A stretch of DNA of 64,000 nucleotides from JAJEEA01 sp965243615 (lineage in GTDB: Bacteria; Acidobacteriota; Vicinamibacteria; Vicinamibacterales; UBA8438). The stretch is from the NCBI GenBank assembly GCA_965243615.1, contig CBDEVO010000003.1, positions 6,386,001 through 6,450,000 on the forward strand, written 5' to 3'. How positions within the stretch are numbered: the stretch's first letter is position 1; every line of letters begins with the position of its first letter. The notes under the pieces were generated by a model. It did no database searches and was not told where the DNA came from. It saw only the letters and a program-made list of their open reading frames with translations. Positions 59,076-64,000 of this stretch are shown here, in pieces. The translations under genes were made by a program, and so were the position numbers.

Positions 59076-59179
59076 GAGAGCGCTCCGTGCAAATGCGACC
59101 GTGGCTTCCGGCGCCGGCCGGGTCACGGGGCCAGGGGGCGGATCACGGTTGACAGCCGTGGATCACCCCACTACGATAC

Positions 59180-59194
59180 TGAGACTCGTTTTCA
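59180..59194 (+). promoter_or_regulatory. Fur box
   Basis: TGAGACTCGTTTTCA matches the 7-1-7 form of the Fur consensus seen as TGAGAATNRTTTTCA in many bacteria. It lies 25 bp upstream of the Tat-lipoprotein start, overlapping the likely promoter in an AT-rich patch, and the PepSY gene behind it is a family often iron-regulated. Iron-dependent repression is predicted. Confidence 0.6.
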
Positions 59195-59218
59195 TTTTAC
59201 AGACTCAGGAGAAGCGTG

Positions 59219-59509
59219 ATGCGGAACCCGGAAGATCGGAAGCTCGGCGCGGATGCCCCGGAATCGCCGATGTCGCTGACCGACGAGGACATCACCACCG
59301 TGCGGGTGGACCGCCGCTCGTTTCTCTCGCGCGCGGTCGCGGCCGGCTCGGTCGCGGCGGCGGCGGCCCTGACCGCGGCCTGCCCCGGCGGGACCGACTC
59401 CGACGGGGGCGGTGACGCCGGCTCGCCCGCGACCGACTCCGACCAGGCGACCGATTCCGACCAAGCGACCGATTCCGATCAGGCGACCGATTCCGACGGC
59501 AACCCGTAG
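59219..59509 (+). CDS. Small Tat-type lipoprotein with ATDSDQ repeats
   Basis: A 96-residue protein. VRVDRRSFLSRAVAAGS is a twin-arginine signal and LTAAC gives a lipobox, so the mature part is a lipid-anchored acidic tail of about 42 residues. It contains three and a half copies of the hexapeptide ATDSDQ (18-bp DNA repeat, 59429-59500). AGGAG lies 7 nt before the ATG. With the Fur box upstream, this could be a surface metal-binding or spacer protein; the function is unknown. Confidence 0.75.
   Translation: MRNPEDRKLGADAPESPMSLTDEDITTVRVDRRSFLSRAVAAGSVAAAAALTAACPGGTDSDGGGDAGSPATDSDQATDSDQATDSDQATDSDGNP
59429..59500 (+). repeat. 18-bp coding tandem repeat
   Basis: Unit GCGACCGAYTCCGAYCAR repeats three times with a fourth, partial copy, encoding ATDSDQ. 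Differences between copies are synonymous at the third position, consistent with selection on the peptide repeat after expansion. Confidence 0.8.
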
Positions 59510-59697
59510 GAACGCTCGCGACACCCGCCGCGCCAGGAGTCCGGGCCACGAACGGCACGGTCTCCTGGAAGGTCGACCGGGCACAACCCGCGATTGGCGG
59601 GCCCAGCGACGGCCAACCCGCGAAACGCGTCGGCCGCCTCGCCCGGGGCCGGCCGACGACGTTGGCGGCCGCCGACCGGCCCGAGATCCGACCGGAC

Positions 59698-60840
59698 ATG
59701 TCCCTGCGCAGGGCGATCTTCTGGATCCACCTGGCGGTCGGCGTCACCGCCGCCGTCGCCGTCCTCGTGATGGCGGCGACCGGCGTCCTCCTCACCTACC
59801 AGGCGCAGCTCGAGCGGTGGGCGCTTCGCGGCCATCGCGCCGATCCGGCGCCCGGCGCCGCCCCGCTCGCGCTCGACGAGCTCGTCGCTCGCGCCGGCGG
59901 CGAGGCGCCGGGCGGCCCCGTCGCGTCCGTGGCCCTGAGCCGGGATCCGCGGGAGCCCGCGGTCCTCGGGCTCGGCGACGGAGCCACCGTCCGCGTCGAC
60001 CGCTTCACCGGCGAGCGGCGGGGCGACGGCGACACGCGGACGGGGCGCTTCCTCCGCGGCGTCATGTACGTCCACCGGTGGTTCGCCCTCGAAGGGGAGT
60101 ACCGCATCGTCGGCCGGACGATCATGGCGACGGCCAACCTCGGGTTCCTGTTCCTGCTCGTCAGCGGGATCTACCTGTGGTGGCCTTCGCGGGGAAGCCG
60201 CGCCGCCTGGAGACAGGCGTTGTGGTTTCGACGCGGCCTCGGGGGACGGGCCCGCGACTTCAACTGGCACAACGTCATCGGCTTCTGGTCGGCGGTCCCG
60301 CTCGCGGTCATCGTCTGGAGCGGGGCCACGATCTCCTACCAGTGGGCCGCCGACCTCGTTCACCTCGTGGCCGGCGACGCGCGGCCGTTCCAGCAGTCGC
60401 CGCGGTCGTCGGCGTCCATGACGCGGGACGATCCGCCGCTCGCGCCGGACCCGGCGGCCCCGCCGGTCGCGCTGCAGGCACTGGCCGCGAAGGCCGTCGC
60501 CGGGACGCCGGGATGGCGAACCATCACCATCAGCCTGCCCGAATCGACTCGCGACCCCGTGGTGGTCGCGGTCGACCGCGGCAACGGCCGCCAGCCGTCG
60601 AAGAGCGAGGACCTGCTGTTCGACCGGGCCACCGGCGAGCTCGTCGGGCGCGGCGGCTATCCCACCTTCAGCCCCGGCTTCAAGGTCCGCCGCTGGCTGC
60701 GGTACGCGCACACCGGAGAGGTGTACGGCGTCATCGGGCAGTCGATCGCCGGCGCCGTGTCGCTGGGCGCCGCCGTCATGGTCTGGACCGGCGTCGCCAT
60801 GAGCTGGCGCCGCTTCTTCGGCCCCGCCGGCCGAGGGTGA
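59698..60840 (+). CDS. PepSY-associated membrane protein (iron-uptake reductase type)
   Basis: A 380-residue protein of the PepSY_TM family: helix one FWIHLAVGVTAAVAVLVMAATGVLLTY, periplasmic PepSY segments (GDGATVRVDRFTGERRG; LLFDRATGELVG), helix two after VHRWFALEGEYRIVGRTIM, a third near NWHNVIGFWSAVPLAVIVWSG and a fourth near the C-terminus. Conserved His residues on the helices (H10, the HRW, WHN and YAHTGE) bind heme in ferric-siderophore reductases such as FoxB/PiuB relatives. It lies 188 bp after the Tat lipoprotein, under the same Fur box by inference. Confidence 0.85.
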   Translation: MSLRRAIFWIHLAVGVTAAVAVLVMAATGVLLTYQAQLERWALRGHRADPAPGAAPLALDELVARAGGEAPGGPVASVALSRDPREPAVLGLGDGATVRVDRFTGERRGDGDTRTGRFLRGVMYVHRWFALEGEYRIVGRTIMATANLGFLFLLVSGIYLWWPSRGSRAAWRQALWFRRGLGGRARDFNWHNVIGFWSAVPLAVIVWSGATISYQWAADLVHLVAGDARPFQQSPRSSASMTRDDPPLAPDPAAPPVALQALAAKAVAGTPGWRTITISLPESTRDPVVVAVDRGNGRQPSKSEDLLFDRATGELVGRGGYPTFSPGFKVRRWLRYAHTGEVYGVIGQSIAGAVSLGAAVMVWTGVAMSWRRFFGPAGRG

Positions 60841-60924
60841 CGGCCGGCGGGGCCATGTTCGCCCACTCGATCCTCCGAACCCGTCGGCATCCGGGCAAGC
60901 CGCGGGGTGATCATGGCGTCGGTA

Positions 60925-63120
60925 TCACGCCAGATCGAAACGATCGAGGTTCATCACCTTGTCCCACGCGGCCACGAAGTCGCGCACGAACGCCGCCTGC
61001 GCGTCGTCGCAGGCGTAGACCTCGGCGATGGCGCGGAGCTGCGAGTTCGAGCCGAAGACGAGATCGACGGCGGTGCCCGTCCACTTGACCTCGTCGGTCC
61101 CGCGGTCGCGCCCCTCGAACCCGTCGCCGTTCTCTGCCCAGGCGGTGTTCATGTCGAGCAGGTTGACGAAGAAGTCGTTGGTCAGCGTGCCGGGCCGCTT
61201 CGTGAAGACGCCCCGCGCGGACTGCCCCACGTTCGCGCCGAGGGCGCGCAGGCCGCCCACGAGCACCGTCATCTCGGGCGCGCTCAGGGTCAGCAGTTGG
61301 GCCCGGTCCACCAGCCGCGCTTCCGCCGCCCGGCCGTTGCCGTTCCCGAGGTAGTTGCGGAACCCGTCCGCGGTCGGCTCGAGCACCGCGAACGACTCCA
61401 CGTCGGTCTGCTCCTGCACCGCGTCGGTGCGCCCCGGCGAGAAGGGCACCTCGACGTCGTGGCCGCCGTTCCTCGCGGCCTGCTCGACCGCCGCGCACCC
61501 GCCCAGGACGATGACGTCCGCAAGCGAGACCTTCTTCCCGCCGGCCTGGGCGCCGTTGAAGTCGTTCTGGATTCCCTCCAGGACGCCCAGGACATTCGCC
61601 AACTCGGCCGGCTGGTTCACCGCCCAGTCCTTCTGCGGGGCGAGGCGGATGCGCGCCCCGTTGGCGCCGCCGCGCTTGTCGCTGCCGCGGAACGTCGAGG
61701 CCGACGCCCACGCGGTCGAGACGAGCTGGGCGACGGTCAGGCCCGAGGCGAGGATGCGGCCCTTGAGGGCGGCGGCGTCCTGCTCGTCGATCAGATCGTG
61801 GTCGACGGCGGGCACCGGGTCCTGCCACAGGAGCGGCTCGTCGGGTACCTCGGGGCCGAGATAGCGCGAGACCGGCCCCATGTCGCGGTGCGTCAGCTTG
61901 AACCACGCCCGGGCGAAGGCGTCCGCGAACGCGTCGGGGTTCTCGTGGAAGCGCTTCGAGATCGGCGCGTAGATCGGGTCCATCCGCAGGGCGAGGTCCG
62001 TCGTCAGCATGACCGGGGGGTGCTTCTTCGACGCATCGTGGGCGTCCGGCACCGTGCCCGCGCCCCCGCCGTTCGCCGGCACCCACTGGTGCGCCCCCGC
62101 GGGACTCTTCGTCAGCTCCCACTCGTAGCCGAACAGGGTGTCGAAGAAGCTGTTGTCCCAGGTGGTCGGGGTGGGCGTCCAGGTGCCCTCCAGCCCGCTC
62201 GTGATCGCGTCGCCGGCCTTGCCGCTGCCGAAGCTGCTCTTCCAGCCGAGGCCCTGCTCGGCGAGGGCCGCGCCCTCGGGCTCGGGGCCGACGTGCGTGT
62301 CCGGGGCGGCGCCGTGGGTCTTGCCGAACGTGTGTCCCCCGGCGATGAGGGCCACCGTCTCCTCGTCGTTCATCGCCATGCGGCCGAACGTCTCCCGGAT
62401 GTCCCGGCCCGCGGCGACCGGGTCCGGCTCGCCGTTGGGCCCCTCGGGGTTCACGTAGATCAGGCCCATCTGCACGGCGCCGAACGGCTCGGCGAGGTCC
62501 CGGTCGCCGCTGTAGCGCTCGTCGCCGAGCCACTCGGTCTCGGAGCCCCAGTCGATGTCCTCCTCGGGCTCCCACACGTCCTCGCGCCCGCCGGCGAAGC
62601 CGAACGTCTTCAGGCCCATCGACTCGATGGCGCAGTTGCCGGCGAGGATCATCAGGTCGGCCCACGAGAGCTTCCGGCCGTACTTGCGCTTGACCGGCCA
62701 CAGCAGCCGGCGCGCCTTGTCGAGGTTCCCGTTGTCGGGCCAACTGTTGAGGGGCGCGAAGCGCTGCGTGCCCGAGGCGCCGCCGCCGCGGCCGTCGTGG
62801 ATGCGGTAGGTGCCGGCGCTGTGCCACGCCATGCGGATGAACAGCGGCCCGTAGTGGCCGTAGTCGGCCGGCCACCAGTCCTGCGACGTCGTCATCACCG
62901 CCTCGACGTCGTTCTTCACCGCGGCGAGGTCGAGCGACCTGAACGCCTCGGCATAGTCGAACGCCGCGCCCATCGGATCGGACGCCAGCGAGTTCTGGTG
63001 GAGCACCTTCACGTTCAGTTGATCCGGCCACCAGCGCAGGTTCGCGGCGGCCCCGGCCGCCGTGTGCATCACCGGGCACCCGCCCTGGCTCGCGGTCTTG
63101 CCCTCAGCCGTGTCGTGCAT
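60925..63120 (-). CDS. katG: Catalase-peroxidase
   Basis: A 731-residue bifunctional heme enzyme. The distal pocket is RMAWHSAGTYR with the adduct Trp, GLIYVNPEG gives the Tyr and LRMDPIYAPIS the Met of the Met-Tyr-Trp crosslink; the proximal histidine is in ALIAGGHTFGKTHG. The C-terminal, non-heme-binding half is present, so the length is normal. The ATG lies 5 bp after the Fur/PerR stop, forming the furA-katG type operon of peroxide defence; repression by the regulator is expected. Confidence 0.95.
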   Translation of the reverse strand: MHDTAEGKTASQGGCPVMHTAAGAAANLRWWPDQLNVKVLHQNSLASDPMGAAFDYAEAFRSLDLAAVKNDVEAVMTTSQDWWPADYGHYGPLFIRMAWHSAGTYRIHDGRGGGASGTQRFAPLNSWPDNGNLDKARRLLWPVKRKYGRKLSWADLMILAGNCAIESMGLKTFGFAGGREDVWEPEEDIDWGSETEWLGDERYSGDRDLAEPFGAVQMGLIYVNPEGPNGEPDPVAAGRDIRETFGRMAMNDEETVALIAGGHTFGKTHGAAPDTHVGPEPEGAALAEQGLGWKSSFGSGKAGDAITSGLEGTWTPTPTTWDNSFFDTLFGYEWELTKSPAGAHQWVPANGGGAGTVPDAHDASKKHPPVMLTTDLALRMDPIYAPISKRFHENPDAFADAFARAWFKLTHRDMGPVSRYLGPEVPDEPLLWQDPVPAVDHDLIDEQDAAALKGRILASGLTVAQLVSTAWASASTFRGSDKRGGANGARIRLAPQKDWAVNQPAELANVLGVLEGIQNDFNGAQAGGKKVSLADVIVLGGCAAVEQAARNGGHDVEVPFSPGRTDAVQEQTDVESFAVLEPTADGFRNYLGNGNGRAAEARLVDRAQLLTLSAPEMTVLVGGLRALGANVGQSARGVFTKRPGTLTNDFFVNLLDMNTAWAENGDGFEGRDRGTDEVKWTGTAVDLVFGSNSQLRAIAEVYACDDAQAAFVRDFVAAWDKVMNLDRFDLA

Positions 63121-63125
63121 GTCGT

Positions 63126-63581
63126 TCAACCCTTTCTGTTCTCGATGGTTCCGTTCGTGGCCGCGCGCGCCTGGCGGCAGCCGGGGCAGTACCCCCAGAA
63201 GACGATCTCGGCCTCGTCGATCGCGAAGCCGTGATCGTCCTCGGCGGTGAGACAGGGCGCCGCGCCCGCGGCGCAGTCGACGTCGACCATGACGCCGCAG
63301 GCGCGGCACACGAGGTGATGGTGATTGTCGCCGACGCGGTCCTCGTAGCGGGCGGGCGACCCCGCCGGCTGAATCCGCCGGGCCAGACCCCGGTCGACCA
63401 GCGTTCCCAGCGTGTCGTACACCGCCTGCCGGGAAATCGACCCGATGCTCCCCCGCACGTCGTCGGCGAGCTCGTCGGCGGTGGCGTGCGGGTGGGTCGA
63501 CACGGCCCGCAGCACGGCCATCCGCTGCGCGGTGACCTGCAGCCCGTGCCGTCTCAGGAGCCGCTTGGCGTCCTCGTTCAC
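63126..63581 (-). CDS. Fur/PerR-family peroxide-sensing regulator
   Basis: A 151-residue regulator. The winged-helix half has LQVTAQRMAVLRAVSTHPHATADEL, SISRQAVYDTLGTLVDRGLARRI; the sensor half has HHHLVCRACGVMVDVDC and FWGYCPGCRQAR, two CxxC zinc sites and the HHH metal site. The GTG at 63581 is preferred over an upstream TTG because the fur stub at 15690-15830 retains the same GTG-AAC-GAG-GAC start and because the TTG lies inside the operator. Co-transcribed with katG. Confidence 0.88.
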   Translation of the reverse strand: MNEDAKRLLRRHGLQVTAQRMAVLRAVSTHPHATADELADDVRGSIGSISRQAVYDTLGTLVDRGLARRIQPAGSPARYEDRVGDNHHHLVCRACGVMVDVDCAAGAAPCLTAEDDHGFAIDEAEIVFWGYCPGCRQARAATNGTIENRKG

Positions 63582-63605
63582 CACGCACAGTTCATCACGT
63601 ATTCT

Positions 63606-63633
63606 GGATTGAGTCAACTATCAGGCTCAATCC
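63606..63633. promoter_or_regulatory. Operator of the Fur/PerR-katG operon
   Basis: GGATTGAG-N12-CTCAATCC is a perfect 8-bp inverted repeat directly upstream of the regulator gene, with TTGACT inside as a possible -35. The placement indicates autoregulation. A related half-site remains upstream of the fur stub. Confidence 0.6.
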
Positions 63634-63844
63634 GGTATCTGAACGCGCGGCCGCCGGGTCGGCTCACCACCCCGAGTGGCCGGCTGCCCGCACCTTCACC
63701 GGCGCGGCATGGTAGGATTGCCGCTTCGGGATTTCGTGTGGGCAGGACGCCGGATGTCCGTCTCCGCAAGCTGTCCGGACAGGGCCAGGTCGGTCGTGCG
63801 GCGCGGCAGTCCGGTGCGCCATGGGCCATGACACGGAGGTTCAG

Positions 63845-64000
63845 ATGACAGGTTCACTCTTCGGCCGCGCACTCTCGGTCGTCGTCGCCAGTCTGCTTGT
63901 CGCCTCGTCCGCGGCGGCGCAGGCGGTGCCCCAGCTCGATTCCTACGACGGGGTGGTCGTGCGGATCCTGCAGAGCAACAACGCGGGCACCATCCAGCAC
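63845..64000 (+). CDS. Exported protein, 5' part only
   Basis: ATG at 63845 follows GGAGG at 5 nt and opens a signal peptide (RALSVVVASLLVASSAAAQA) that continues to the window edge as 52 codons. The mature part starts VPQLDSYDGVVVRI; it is too short to assign to a family. It is divergent from the Fur/PerR gene. Confidence 0.8.
   Translation, partial: MTGSLFGRALSVVVASLLVASSAAAQAVPQLDSYDGVVVRILQSNNAGTIQH

Overview
The window is one high-GC chromosomal stretch, most likely from an uncultured Acidobacteriota of the Vicinamibacteria type. This is inferred from gene content: paired Planctomycete-type cytochrome (DUF1587/1592/1588/1585) and DUF1552 genes, exported ankyrin proteins, a relic of an ADOP-type permease, a DUF5916 outer-membrane protein, PQQ dehydrogenases, and secreted proteins sharing a GRWEGDTLVVE motif. 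No rRNA, tRNA or CRISPR array was seen.

Layout. 0.5-6.1 kb: a four-gene operon whose genes overlap at every junction, encoding a flavin-dependent halogenase-like enzyme, a type III polyketide synthase, an isoprenylcysteine-methyltransferase-like membrane enzyme, and a single-chain fusion of a GPP34 (Golgi phosphoprotein 3-like) domain with a cytochrome P450. It looks like a small biosynthetic cluster for a halogenated or oxidised, membrane-associated phenolic or pyrone lipid, and it is the most novel item here. 6.1-9.4 kb: a DUF3102 protein carrying an intragenic 30-bp perfect palindrome, and a kinase-receiver-DNA-binding one-protein signalling system. 9.8-15.7 kb: a complete Mrp/Mnh cation/proton antiporter operon. 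15.7-21.7 kb: a region rich in decayed genes (a Fur 5' stub, a frameshifted PQQ dehydrogenase, an ADOP permease piece, small fragments) among an amidohydrolase, an aspartic protease, a BON protein and a HicB-like/DUF433 pair. 21.7-36.1 kb: a DUF4143 ATPase and two copies of an ankyrin + cytochrome + DUF1552 module separated by hicAB and a nucleotidyltransferase-HEPN fusion. 36.2-42.7 kb: a MNT/HEPN pair, an orphan RHH antitoxin with a VapC stub, a Tat-exported haloacid dehalogenase, a PQQ dehydrogenase, an exported alpha/beta hydrolase and higBA. 42.8-52.7 kb: a minus-strand run of exported, apparently catabolic proteins (DUF6152, VOC fusion and paralogue, cytochrome c/PHM-like, enolase superfamily, DUF5916). 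52.9-64 kb: a SUV3-like RNA helicase, DUF4097-like and DUF4105 proteins, a JmjC-like cupin oxygenase, a Fur-box-preceded Tat lipoprotein with a PepSY protein, a Fur/PerR-katG operon, and the start of one exported protein.

Two themes recur. First, toxin-antitoxin-type genes are dense (hicAB, higBA, split and fused MNT/HEPN, HicB-like/DUF433, orphan RHH). Second, three minus-strand genes (one fur, two vapC) survive only as 5' stubs, each cut exactly where an intact plus-strand gene ends, which suggests repeated module replacement. Coding assignments rest on motif and family recognition from the translated sequence; no database search was possible.
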